DNA of 31,334 nt from a virus. Under the pieces are notes generated by a model, which was not told the origin of the DNA, did no database searches, and saw only the letters and a list, made by a program, of their open reading frames with translations. The stretch spans positions 1 through 31,334 of IMG/VR virus record IMGVR_UViG_3300010885_008872. One strand, 5' to 3'. The number at the start of each line of letters is the position of its first letter. Position 1 is the first letter of the stretch. Below, piece after piece: positions 5,927-13,035 of the stretch. Position numbers and translations under genes: made by a program.

Positions 5927-6207
5927 CCGAACAAGAACTAACACAATTGCTTGAGTCAAAGCAATGGACGTTTGCCAAGACTATGCCAAAGAATCCACAC
6001 TATTGGACTCATAGACCTTATTGGGAATCAAAACAAGAATTTGAATCTGCGGTAGCCGGAATAAGAAAATATGGCATACCTCAAAAATATTACCGACAAA
6101 CTTATATTTGTTTTTTTGCAAATGGGTTTAAGTATTGGGACATGGGCGAACCTATACACGAATGCCCTTTGATTAACAGAAAAAATTTGGCAGAAAACCC
6201 CGACTAA
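5923..6207 (+). CDS. Conserved-looking phage protein of unknown function
   Basis: This 94-aa, Trp/Tyr-rich protein contains WTFAKTMPKNPHYWTHRPYW near residue 15 and FKYWDMGEPIHECPLINR near the end. I recall a widespread, uncharacterised family in phages and mobile elements with this W-x-F-A-K…PH-Y…Y-W-x-M-G…LINR pattern. It is linked by 4-bp and 1-bp overlaps to the ParB-like and glycosyltransferase-like genes, which suggests a shared pathway. Confidence 0.6.
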   Translation: MTEQELTQLLESKQWTFAKTMPKNPHYWTHRPYWESKQEFESAVAGIRKYGIPQKYYRQTYICFFANGFKYWDMGEPIHECPLINRKNLAENPD

Positions 6208-6827
6208 TGAAAGCCGGAATTATAACTATAAATGGACGTGAAGCTTATTTAACCCCTTTGCTTGAACTATTAAAGATCAATAAAATAGAATATACTTTGT
6301 ATGTAGATATTGAACGCAATGGTCACATGTGGAACTATAATAGAATGTTTCACGACATGCTTTCAAAAGCAAAACAAAACGAACCAATCCTTTTATTAGC
6401 TGATGACGTTTTAATTCCAACTGATTTTAAAAATAGATTTTATGAAATTCACAATAAGGCTCGGAATAGTCTTTATTGTTTTTTTACCCGACAAAGGCAT
6501 TTAAAAAAAGCGTCTATCATTAACCAAGGGTACGTTACAAGTGTTCAAAGGGGAGGGTGGTACGATATCTGTGGAGTATTTATTAACCAACAAGAACTTC
6601 CAAAAAGGGTAGATAAATGGTATGAAGATATTGGACAACATACTATGACTAAAAATTGGAAAGCACATTATGACATGCGTGTTCAAGAATATTTAGTGTA
6701 TTATAATATCCCTTGGACAATATCTGTCCCGACTTTATGCGAACACGTAGGGGACGTTTCAACCCTTAATCATAGCATTGGTAAATCTATTCTATATGTC
6801 GAGGACTACGAAAAAATAACAAAATGA
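6207..6827 (+). CDS. Putative glycosyltransferase (GT-A-like)
   Basis: The 206-aa protein begins with a Rossmann-like strand and helix (KAGIITINGREAYLTPLLEL). Near residues 60-75 it has EPILLLADDVLIPTDFKNRF, which looks like the DxD-type nucleotide-sugar and metal site of GT-A enzymes. The length is short for the fold. It could transfer sugar to phage DNA bases, virion proteins or a host target. Tight overlaps with a ParB-like neighbour upstream and an IbrA-like enzyme downstream favour a DNA-linked role, but that is inference. The DD motif is the only catalytic evidence I can see. Confidence 0.5.
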   Translation: MKAGIITINGREAYLTPLLELLKINKIEYTLYVDIERNGHMWNYNRMFHDMLSKAKQNEPILLLADDVLIPTDFKNRFYEIHNKARNSLYCFFTRQRHLKKASIINQGYVTSVQRGGWYDICGVFINQQELPKRVDKWYEDIGQHTMTKNWKAHYDMRVQEYLVYYNIPWTISVPTLCEHVGDVSTLNHSIGKSILYVEDYEKITK

Positions 6828-7966
6828 ACATATACTTAAAAGAAAATGTGTGGGTAGCTGCTCAAAAAAGGGTTGCATGGATTTTTGACGAGTTTGAAAA
6901 TGTAGCGGTAGGGATGAGTGGTGGGAAAGATTCTACCATAGTTTACGAGTTGGCATTGATTGAAGCTGAAAAAAGGGGTAGACTTCCATTAAGTGTATTT
7001 TGGCTTGACCAAGAAGCCGAATGGAAAAACACCGAGTACTATGTTAAAAAGGTAATGTACGACAAAAGGGTTAATCCTATGTGGATGCAGATACCTTTTA
7101 AAATAAACAATGCTACAAGCCATACAACTGAAAACTTAAACATTTGGGGTGCGGGGGAGGAATGGATGAGAGAACAAGACCCGTTATCTTTTAAAGAGAA
7201 TGTTTACGGCACTAACGATTTTTACGATTTATTCAATGCTATCATAGGGTATCATTTTAAAGGCAAACGATTTGCACTATTAGGTGGGTTAAGAACTGAA
7301 GAATCTCCAACACGATTTATAGCTTTGACGGGTGCGATTACTTACAAGCATGTTACTTGGGGGAAAATCTTAAATAAGAAACAAGACCATTATACTTTTT
7401 ATCCTATTTACGATTGGACTTATATGGACGTATGGAAAGCAATCTATGATAACAATTGGGACTATAATAAGATTTACGATTACATGTATCAGCATGGCTA
7501 CCCCGTTCGTGACATGAGAGTTAGTAACTTGCACCATGAAACGGCAATCAAGCATTTATTGTTTATGCAAGAAATAGAACGGGAAACATGGGTAGCACTT
7601 TCAAAACGATTACAAGGGATAAACACAGTTAAACATTTATCTAAAGCGTCAATGACTTGTCCCGACAAATTACCCGAAGCGTTTGAATCATGGCTTGAAT
7701 ACCGAGATTACTTAAATGACAACCTTGTATCAGAACCGGTGACTCGGGCATTCTTTAACCATAAATTTGAAATGATGGAGGAAAAATACATGGACATTAA
7801 GCACAAAGACGAAATGTACAAAGCACACATCAAAACTATATTAGTAAACGACAAAGAATTTACCAAGCTTGGCAATTGGGAGAACAACTTTGAAATAGTG
7901 GCATGGCGAAAATGGAAAAACAAAGGAGTACTACCACCCGTAAAAAACAAATACATACATGGATAA
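6824..7966 (+). CDS. IbrA-like PP-loop ATPase (PAPS-reductase family, DUF3440-like)
   Basis: The 380-aa protein carries the PP-loop MSGGKDST at residues 31-38, which binds ATP and releases pyrophosphate. A second family landmark is LLGGLRTEESPTR near residues 167-179. The C-terminal half has the look of DUF3440/IbrA proteins, and the next gene is its usual partner IbrB. The ECGxH signature of true sulfonucleotide reductases is absent, so it is probably not an assimilatory PAPS reductase but an adenylating or sulfur-handling enzyme. DndC of DNA phosphorothioation belongs to the same superfamily. It overlaps both neighbours by 4-8 bp. Confidence 0.75.
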   Translation: MNIYLKENVWVAAQKRVAWIFDEFENVAVGMSGGKDSTIVYELALIEAEKRGRLPLSVFWLDQEAEWKNTEYYVKKVMYDKRVNPMWMQIPFKINNATSHTTENLNIWGAGEEWMREQDPLSFKENVYGTNDFYDLFNAIIGYHFKGKRFALLGGLRTEESPTRFIALTGAITYKHVTWGKILNKKQDHYTFYPIYDWTYMDVWKAIYDNNWDYNKIYDYMYQHGYPVRDMRVSNLHHETAIKHLLFMQEIERETWVALSKRLQGINTVKHLSKASMTCPDKLPEAFESWLEYRDYLNDNLVSEPVTRAFFNHKFEMMEEKYMDIKHKDEMYKAHIKTILVNDKEFTKLGNWENNFEIVAWRKWKNKGVLPPVKNKYIHG

Positions 7967-8609
7967 CGTAAGACAATCAATCGAAACCTTCATAGGCAAA
8001 AACCCTATCGCAAACATAGAACTAATTAAAAGTTGGCTTTATGAACTAACCCCAATCAAACAACCTATCAGTTTTGTGAGATGGGTGCCTATCGAAAAAA
8101 TACAAGCTAACGATTACAACCCCAACTCGGTGGCATCGAAAGAAATGCAGTTGCTCTACACGTCTATTAAGCACGATGGGTATACTCAACCGATTGTAAC
8201 TATATACGACCAAGCCATAGACAAATACATCATTGTAGACGGCTTCCACCGATATTTTACTTGTAAAGCTAACCCCGACATACTCGAACGAAACTTCGGA
8301 TGCTTACCAATTGTCGTAATAGAGAAAGACATTAACGATAGAATGGCTGCAACCGTCAGACACAATAGGGCAAGGGGGGCACACTCGGTAACGGGAATGA
8401 GCAACATGGTTTTTGAAATGCTAAAGAATGGTTGGAAAGATTCCGATATTTGCAATGAACTTGGAATGGAACCCGAGGAACTATTAAGACTTAAACACAT
8501 AACGGGGTTTAGCAAACTATTCGCCAATAAAGAATTTAGTCCCGCATGGAAGACTATGACCATGATAAAACTTGAAAAACAATACGAAAAGAATGAGTGC
8601 AAATCATAA
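7959..8609 (+). CDS. IbrB-like ParB-domain protein, partner of the IbrA-like gene
   Basis: The 216-aa protein has a ParB-like domain at about residues 40-140: NDYNPNSVASKEMQLLYTSI, VDGFHRYF (residues 93-100) and ATVRHNRARGAHSVTGMSN. A helix-turn-helix follows (about 155-182: WKDSDICNELGMEPEELLRL). This matches the IbrB family, which is nearly always paired with IbrA. It overlaps the IbrA-like gene by 8 bp and the terminase small subunit gene by 17 bp. IbrAB were named as regulators of E. coli Ig-binding genes; in phages the role is unsettled. DNA binding is likely; nuclease action is possible. Confidence 0.75.
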   Translation: MDNVRQSIETFIGKNPIANIELIKSWLYELTPIKQPISFVRWVPIEKIQANDYNPNSVASKEMQLLYTSIKHDGYTQPIVTIYDQAIDKYIIVDGFHRYFTCKANPDILERNFGCLPIVVIEKDINDRMAATVRHNRARGAHSVTGMSNMVFEMLKNGWKDSDICNELGMEPEELLRLKHITGFSKLFANKEFSPAWKTMTMIKLEKQYEKNECKS

Positions 8610-8970
8610 CACAACTGAACACTATAAAAAAGCATTGCTTGAAGCATTGGAAAAAACGCTTGGGGTTGTTCAAGGTGCTTGTAAGATAGTAGGCATTAGC
8701 CGGACAACTTATTACCAATACTTAAAAGACGATGCTGAATTTAAAAAAGCCGTAGACGATATTGAAAACATAGCTTTGGACTTTGCCGAGTCTCAATTGC
8801 ATAAACAGATTCAAGAGGGGAATACAAGTGCTACAATATTTTTTCTAAAAACAAAAGGAAGAAACCGAGGATATGTAGAACGTCAAGAATTGACCGGCAT
8901 GAATGGACAACCGCTTTCAGTAAATATCAAAGTCATCAGAAACGAAGACGAAAGTGAATATCAGTCTTGA
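8593..8970 (+). CDS. terS: Terminase small subunit
   Basis: This 125-aa protein shows the terminase small-subunit pattern: an N-terminal helix-turn-helix (VQGACKIVGISRTTYYQYLK, about residues 24-43), a helical core (IENIALDFAESQLHKQIQEG) and TSATIFFLKTKGRNRGYVER. It recognises phage DNA and starts packaging with the large subunit. The ATG at 8593 (MSANHN) is preferred over an in-frame ATG at 8572 deeper in the ibrB-like gene. It overlaps the large subunit gene by 17 bp. Confidence 0.8.
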   Translation: MSANHNTTEHYKKALLEALEKTLGVVQGACKIVGISRTTYYQYLKDDAEFKKAVDDIENIALDFAESQLHKQIQEGNTSATIFFLKTKGRNRGYVERQELTGMNGQPLSVNIKVIRNEDESEYQS

Positions 8971-10117
8971 AACAAATATAGTATATGACCACCTTGCATT
9001 AAGCAATAAACGATTCATTGTAGAACAAGGCGGGACTCGTTCGGGGAAAACTTACAATATTCTTATATGGATAATCATGGATTATTGTATGAGGAATACG
9101 GGAAAGACAATAAGTATTACAAGAAAAGCTTACCCGGCTTTACGTGCTACCGCAATGAGGGATTTCTTTGATATATTAAAGACTCATGGATTATATGACG
9201 AAACTCGTCACTCGATGACTACATCAGAGTATAACATAAATGGAAACATGGTTGAATTTATATCATTAGACCAACCTCAAAAGATACGTGGTCGTAAACG
9301 AGACCTTTGTTTTATTAATGAAGGAAACGAATTATCCGCAGAAGATTTTTTCCAATTGAATATAAGAACTACCGAACGTGTAATTATAGATTATAACCCG
9401 TCTGACGAGTTCCATTGGATATATGACCAAATTATAACAAGAGAAGATTGCGACTTCCACATCACTACATATAAGAATAACCCGTTTTTAAGTGCATCTT
9501 TAATTGCAGAGATAGAACGATTAAAAGAAATAGATGCAAACTATTGGCGAGTATACGGGATGGGGGAGCGTGGTCAAAGTAAAGGATTGGTATTTACCAT
9601 AAGCGAATGCGAACAAGTACCGGCTACGGCTAAAAGAATAGGTTACGGATTGGACTTTGGATTTACTAACGACCCGAGTTCTTTGATTGAGTCTTTTGTC
9701 GATGGGGATAATATTTACTTTGATGAGTTAATCTATCAAACGGGCATGACCAATTCAGACTTGGTAAATATGTTCAAGTCTTTAAACATAGATACTCGGG
9801 ACGTAATATGGGCAGACTCATCCGAACCAAAAGCAATCCATGAACTTCATAGGTTTGGTTTCAACGTCAAGCCAACTGCAAAAGGGCAAGATTCTATCAA
9901 TTTGGGTATAGACTTAATGAGACGTTATAAGATAATGGTCACTAAACGTAGTTTCAATCTAATGAAAGAATTTAGGAACTACAAATACATTGAAGATAAA
10001 ATGGGTAGGCTAACTAACAAGCCGGTAGATGCCTTCAATCATGGCATCGATGCTTGTAGATATTCAGTTATCAATACTATGACAAGACCAAACATAGGCA
10101 AATACTCTATAAGATAA
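8954..10117 (+). CDS. terL: Terminase large subunit (packaging ATPase/nuclease)
   Basis: The 387-aa motor protein has Walker A QGGTRSGKT at residues 25-33, Walker B DLCFINE at 117-123, a coupling-motif region near IDYNPS at 145-150, and a C-terminal RNase H-like nuclease with acidic residues D234 (GLDFGF), D288 (WADSS) and D359/D366 (DAFNHGIDACRY). It pumps DNA into the prohead through the portal and cuts it. The length is a little short for the Terminase_3 family but all motifs are present. It starts with GTG. It ends 86 bp before promoter P3, far from the portal gene. Confidence 0.92.
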   Translation: MNISLETNIVYDHLALSNKRFIVEQGGTRSGKTYNILIWIIMDYCMRNTGKTISITRKAYPALRATAMRDFFDILKTHGLYDETRHSMTTSEYNINGNMVEFISLDQPQKIRGRKRDLCFINEGNELSAEDFFQLNIRTTERVIIDYNPSDEFHWIYDQIITREDCDFHITTYKNNPFLSASLIAEIERLKEIDANYWRVYGMGERGQSKGLVFTISECEQVPATAKRIGYGLDFGFTNDPSSLIESFVDGDNIYFDELIYQTGMTNSDLVNMFKSLNIDTRDVIWADSSEPKAIHELHRFGFNVKPTAKGQDSINLGIDLMRRYKIMVTKRSFNLMKEFRNYKYIEDKMGRLTNKPVDAFNHGIDACRYSVINTMTRPNIGKYSIR

Positions 10118-10165
10118 AAAATCATTCCCTTTCACATTCAAGACGTTATACTACATTTAATATTT

Positions 10166-10185
10166 TATATTGTAAATTCAAAATA
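10166..10185 (+). promoter_or_regulatory. Operator-like palindrome O3 over promoter P3
   Basis: TATATTGTAAATTCAAAATA matches the shared consensus with two differences and covers the -33 box, 26 bp before the -7 box, exactly as at P2 and P5. Confidence 0.5.
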
Positions 10186-10199
10186 TAGTTGTATCCTTG
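10169..10199 (+). promoter_or_regulatory. Early-type promoter P3
   Basis: A -33 ATTG at 10169-10172 and -7 TATCCTTG at 10192-10199 are 19 bp apart; both boxes depart by one base from TTTG/TAnnTTTG. The -7 box ends 4 nt before the ATG at 10204, giving a leaderless start as at P1 and P2. No gene covers the 86 bp before this gene's ATG. Confidence 0.65.
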
Positions 10200-10203
10200 T
10201 ACC

Positions 10204-10545
10204 ATGAATAACGAAATAAAAAAACCCGACACGTTCCAAACAACCCCCGACATGGTAGGTAAATATCTTAACCGCTATGGTTGGTCTGACATTTATCCTA
10301 TTGGCAAAATCATTGCCGTCAAATCTAAAACCAAAGTTCTTGTAAAACGTGTGGTAGCTTCCGAAAATAAAACTAAAATGGAATTTCATGTGGGCGGGTT
10401 TTCGGCTCATTGTTCTAACCAATACGCACAAACGTATGACTTCACCGAAACTGATGAGATTATGGAAATACGTTTAAGCAAATCATACTTGCGTGGCGTT
10501 AAACTTGATGAAAGTCCTCGCAATTATTACGACTATAATTTCTAA
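10204..10545 (+). CDS. Hypothetical protein, first gene behind promoter P3
   Basis: This 113-aa protein has a beta-rich centre (DIYPIGKIIAVKSKTKVLVKRVV), then MEFHVGGFSAHCSNQYAQTYDFTE and a Tyr/Asp-rich end. The pattern seems familiar from other phages, without a known function. The ATG at 10204 is chosen because it lies at the promoter's predicted start point; the TTG at 10189 lies just before the -7 box. It begins a run of small genes lying between packaging and tail genes. Confidence 0.6.
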   Translation: MNNEIKKPDTFQTTPDMVGKYLNRYGWSDIYPIGKIIAVKSKTKVLVKRVVASENKTKMEFHVGGFSAHCSNQYAQTYDFTETDEIMEIRLSKSYLRGVKLDESPRNYYDYNF

Positions 10546-10546
10546 T

Positions 10547-10654
10547 ATGAAAAAAATAATCTCAATTCTCACTAACTTTTTAATCTTAATGGTTGTCCTC
10601 ATATTTATGGGGGCAACTTTTTACTTTATAATGGAGTCAAACTTAATGAAATAA
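10547..10654 (+). CDS. 35-aa single-span membrane peptide
   Basis: An ATG at 10547, 1 nt after the previous stop, opens a frame starting MKKIISILTNFLILMVVLIF and ending FYFIMESNLMK. A basic start followed by about 24 hydrophobic residues fits one membrane span. It could be a holin-like or superinfection-exclusion peptide, but the sequence does not decide this. Confidence 0.5.
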   Translation: MKKIISILTNFLILMVVLIFMGATFYFIMESNLMK

Positions 10655-10658
10655 TCAG

Positions 10659-10784
10659 ATGCCAAAAAAGACACTACAATACACGAAAGGACTTGAATGC
10701 AATTACTTCATTGGTACTTTGCAAGAATGTCTTAAAATGGAAATAGCACTTAAAAAACAAGGATACATAACCACAATCTTATGA
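10659..10784 (+). CDS. 41-aa hypothetical protein
   Basis: The frame from ATG 10659 (MPKKTLQYTKGLECNYFIGT, ending LKKQGYITTIL) stops in a 4-bp ATGA overlap with the next gene. It is similar in plan to the 46-aa protein at 4769, with a strand, a Cys and a helix ending in GYI. The tight spacing to both neighbours supports that it is real. Confidence 0.5.
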   Translation: MPKKTLQYTKGLECNYFIGTLQECLKMEIALKKQGYITTIL

Positions 10785-11041
10785 AAAATAAAATAGAAAA
10801 ACATGGCTTTACATATTATGAAGCCACTTTATGCAACGGGGAAACTATCGACCTTCCATTAATTGCAGAAATCTCAATGGTCGAAAATAGTACTGACAAT
10901 GTCTTTTTTGGCTATGCTTACGAACCGGATACAATGACATTTGAGTATGTCGGGCATTACTACCCCGATGAGGTTGCCGTTTATATAGATGCCAACTTTG
11001 ACGATATTCAAACGGAATGCTTGAAAGATTACAATTGGTAG
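10781..11041 (+). CDS. Small acidic hypothetical protein
   Basis: This 86-aa acidic protein is rich in Tyr, Asp and Glu (FFGYAYEPDTMTFEYVGHYY) and ends CLKDYNW. It closes the P3 run; the next gene has its own promoter P4. No family was recognised. Confidence 0.55.
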   Translation: MKNKIEKHGFTYYEATLCNGETIDLPLIAEISMVENSTDNVFFGYAYEPDTMTFEYVGHYYPDEVAVYIDANFDDIQTECLKDYNW

Positions 11042-11089
11042 CAAATTAAATGCTTTCATTATCAAGTACATGGCATACTTATTATATTT

Positions 11090-11109
11090 TATATTGTAAA
11101 TGTAAAATA
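11090..11109 (+). promoter_or_regulatory. Operator-like palindrome O4 over promoter P4
   Basis: TATATTGTAAATGTAAAATA matches the consensus with three differences, two of them in the right half, so it may be the weakest site. It covers the -33 box of P4, starting 27 bp before the -7 box. Confidence 0.45.
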
Positions 11110-11124
11110 TAGTAGGTATGTTTG
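11093..11124 (+). promoter_or_regulatory. Early-type promoter P4
   Basis: A -33 ATTG at 11093-11096 and -7 TATGTTTG at 11117-11124 are 20 bp apart. The ATG at 11146 is 21 nt after the -7 box, so the transcript has a short A-rich leader of about 17 nt. P5 at 30689 has the same 21-nt distance and a similar leader. Confidence 0.75.
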
Positions 11125-11145
11125 TACCACTTAATTAAATAAAAA

Positions 11146-11400
11146 ATGTCATACTTAAAACAAACCCTCGATTTGACCTTATTTACTCCCGCTTATCAAA
11201 AACACATTGCTTTAATGGAAAAAGCTGAAATGCAGTTTGATAACAATCCATGCCAAAAAACGGCAAAAATACTATCTGATTTGCGTCATACTGCATTTAC
11301 GGACGTTGAAAAATACACCCAAACGCACATCAAAAAATTAAATGCTGATACTAAAATTTGGAATTACATGATACACGTTACGTCAAAAATGAAATATTAA
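11146..11400 (+). CDS. Hypothetical helical protein
   Basis: This 84-aa helical protein is the first gene behind P4, with an A-rich leader and no Shine-Dalgarno sequence. It has one long helical region (AYQKHIALMEKAEMQFDNNP) and a basic C-terminus ending TSKMKY. No family was recognised. Confidence 0.55.
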   Translation: MSYLKQTLDLTLFTPAYQKHIALMEKAEMQFDNNPCQKTAKILSDLRHTAFTDVEKYTQTHIKKLNADTKIWNYMIHVTSKMKY

Positions 11401-11413
11401 CCCGCCATTATTT

Positions 11414-11656
11414 ATGAACATTTCTGAATCAATCTACGATATAAATAGTCTCAATGAAACCGAATTTAAAAAACGATTTACTGATGACTTTATGGTATTC
11501 ACGTCTGACAACGGCAAACTACGTCTTACTTGTTATTACTCCGAATATTTGCAATCTTTCACAATCCTATTTATGGGTAACTACTACTACCGAATTGCTT
11601 ACGCCAATTTCAAAACCAAAGTTAAATCACTAACCGAACTTCACAACCTTAAATAA
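11414..11656 (+). CDS. Small hypothetical protein, paralog of the next gene
   Basis: This 80-aa protein aligns by eye with the 68-aa product of the next gene. Both start with an E-S-I-Y segment. They then share F-T-x-D, F-x-S, Y-x-E-x-L-x-x-F-x-I, G-x-x-Y, F-x-T-K, S and a closing N-L. The pair looks like a tandem duplication that has diverged. The predicted fold is small and beta-rich; the role is unknown. Confidence 0.55.
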   Translation: MNISESIYDINSLNETEFKKRFTDDFMVFTSDNGKLRLTCYYSEYLQSFTILFMGNYYYRIAYANFKTKVKSLTELHNLK

Positions 11657-11663
11657 TAATACC

Positions 11664-11870
11664 ATGACCGAATCAATCTACAAAAACCTATTTACTTACG
11701 ATTACGAAATTTTCGAAAGTAACGACTCAATGATGTCCGGCTCTTACAATGAAAGATTAAATATGTTCATTATAGACCTTAACGGCAAAAAATACGGCTT
11801 TAAAACTTACAAATCATTCGTAACTAAAAAACAATCTTTCATTTCTAAATTCAACTTAAACCAATTTTAA
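11664..11870 (+). CDS. Small hypothetical protein, paralog of the previous gene
   Basis: The 68-aa protein starts MTESIYKNLFTYDYEIFESN and shares the pattern Y-N-E-R-L-N-M-F-I-I-D-L-N-G with the equivalent part of its 80-aa upstream neighbour. It lies 7 nt after that gene and 1 nt before the next. Lack of a long hydrophobic stretch suggests a soluble protein. Confidence 0.55.
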   Translation: MTESIYKNLFTYDYEIFESNDSMMSGSYNERLNMFIIDLNGKKYGFKTYKSFVTKKQSFISKFNLNQF

Positions 11871-11871
11871 T

Positions 11872-12255
11872 ATGTCTAAACAACTAAACAAAGAAATCGT
11901 CCAATACGCTATCGACCAACTGAAAGACGGCATTGGATGTGACGGGTACTCTGACGACCTTCACAATGCTTTATTCAATACCGACTATTTTATTATCGGA
12001 TATTACGAAGCCGAACAATGGTTAAAAGCTAATGTCGGAATTTTCCAAGCTATCAATGACGTGGTCGACTACGAAAAATTCAACTTCGGGAAAACTGAAA
12101 CTGATTTTTCATCTTCTGAAAAAGTAGTCAATATGTGGGTCTATGTTGAGGGGGAAAAAATACTTGCCGAAATCGACCACTTACGGGAATGTTGGGGAGA
12201 ACGATTAACCCAAGAAGACATCGACCTTATAATTGAAGAATTGGAAAATCTATAA
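11872..12255 (+). CDS. Conserved-looking acidic hypothetical protein
   Basis: This 127-aa acidic protein contains DDLHNALFNTDYFIIGYYEA near residue 29 and EKVVNMWVYVEGEKILAEID near residue 83, features I recall from uncharacterised proteins of many phages. It is the last gene of the P4 run and is followed by a strong terminator at 12281-12306. Confidence 0.6.
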   Translation: MSKQLNKEIVQYAIDQLKDGIGCDGYSDDLHNALFNTDYFIIGYYEAEQWLKANVGIFQAINDVVDYEKFNFGKTETDFSSSEKVVNMWVYVEGEKILAEIDHLRECWGERLTQEDIDLIIEELENL

Positions 12256-12280
12256 ATCTTGTGTGGGGTGGTGAATTGGA

Positions 12281-12306
12281 AAGGGGGCGTAATGCCCCTT
12301 TTTTTT
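12281..12306 (+). terminator. Rho-independent terminator after the small-gene run
   Basis: The stem GGGGC (12284-12288) and GCCCC (12294-12298) closes a GTAAT loop. It is flanked by AA and a run of eight T (12299-12306). It ends the early-type transcript 4 nt before late motif L1. Confidence 0.85.
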
Positions 12307-12309
12307 GTC

Positions 12310-12338
12310 TGTAACAAATCAGACCTATGCAGTTTTAT
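12310..12338 (+). promoter_or_regulatory. Late promoter motif L1 (tail module)
   Basis: TGTAACA at 12310-12316, 14 nt, AGTTTTAT at 12331-12338, 4 nt, then the ATG at 12343. The two boxes and all spacings are the same in four places in this genome, always before structural genes. The TTTA of the second box is within 1 bp of where the -7 TTTG lies in the leaderless early promoters, so the start of transcription should be at or near the ATG. Confidence 0.65.
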
Positions 12339-12342
12339 TAAT

Positions 12343-13035
12343 ATGAACAAGTCTATTGTAGTCCCATCAAATTTAAAAGACATAACTTTATTTCAGTTTT
12401 TAGAATACGAATCATTGCCCGAAAACTTATCAGACAATGACCGGGCAATACAGACTATATCTATATTTTGCCAATTGACTACCGCAGAGGTAAAAAAACT
12501 ACCCATTAAAGTTTTACAAGAGGCATTGCTAAAAATATCTAATGCTATTTCAGAAGAACCTAAATTAGAGCCTACGTTCAATTTTAATGGAGTAGACTAT
12601 GGGTTTATACCGAACTTGGATAATATGTCAACTGCGGAGTTTATTGACATCGAGAACTATCAAAAAGAACGCAAAGACCTATACAAACTTATGTCAGTCT
12701 TATACAGACCGATTACAATTAAAGAAGGTAAGCGGTATGACATTGAAAGCTACGATGGGAAAATAACAGAAGACTTCGAAGAGATACCAATGTATCATGT
12801 CAAATCAGCTATGGTTTTTTTTTGCAATTTAGGAATCGACTTAATCAGTTATATACAGAAGTCTTTAGCGGAGCAGAGTCCGAAGGACTTGCAAATGCGG
12901 GAGTTACAAGTTTTGCTAAAAAGTGGGGGTGGTTTGGATTCATTTATGGACTATGTAAAGGGGACATCCTTAAATCTTCTGACGTGGTCAAACTCCCTAT
13001 CCACAAAACACTATTGTGGCAATCTTACGAATTAG
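12343..13035 (+). CDS. Tail assembly chaperone-like protein (frame 0)
   Basis: This 230-aa protein starts MNKSIVVPSNLKDITLFQFL at the ATG set by late motif L1. The plan (ITLFQFLEYESLPENLSDND, FCQLTTAEVKKLP, then VLYRPIT and AMVFF) matches a family found in the tail region of many Bacteroidota phages, which I take to be the tail assembly chaperone. Codons 156-160 read through nine T (12815-12823), and a second open frame follows at -1 (12822-13085), as in the lambda G/GT system. The 71 codons after the T run are open in both frames. It is not next to the tape measure gene, which is unusual for a chaperone. Confidence 0.55.
   Translation: MNKSIVVPSNLKDITLFQFLEYESLPENLSDNDRAIQTISIFCQLTTAEVKKLPIKVLQEALLKISNAISEEPKLEPTFNFNGVDYGFIPNLDNMSTAEFIDIENYQKERKDLYKLMSVLYRPITIKEGKRYDIESYDGKITEDFEEIPMYHVKSAMVFFCNLGIDLISYIQKSLAEQSPKDLQMRELQVLLKSGGGLDSFMDYVKGTSLNLLTWSNSLSTKHYCGNLTN

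Noticed and set aside
11063-11080. Short hairpin AAGTA…TACTT before P4 as a terminator
   Set aside because: The stem is only five A/T-rich pairs and no T run follows.
12870-12890. Hairpin AGTCC-GAA-GGACT as a frameshift stimulator
   Set aside because: It is about 50 nt past the slippery T run, far beyond the usual 5-9 nt, and short. I do not use it as evidence for the frameshift.
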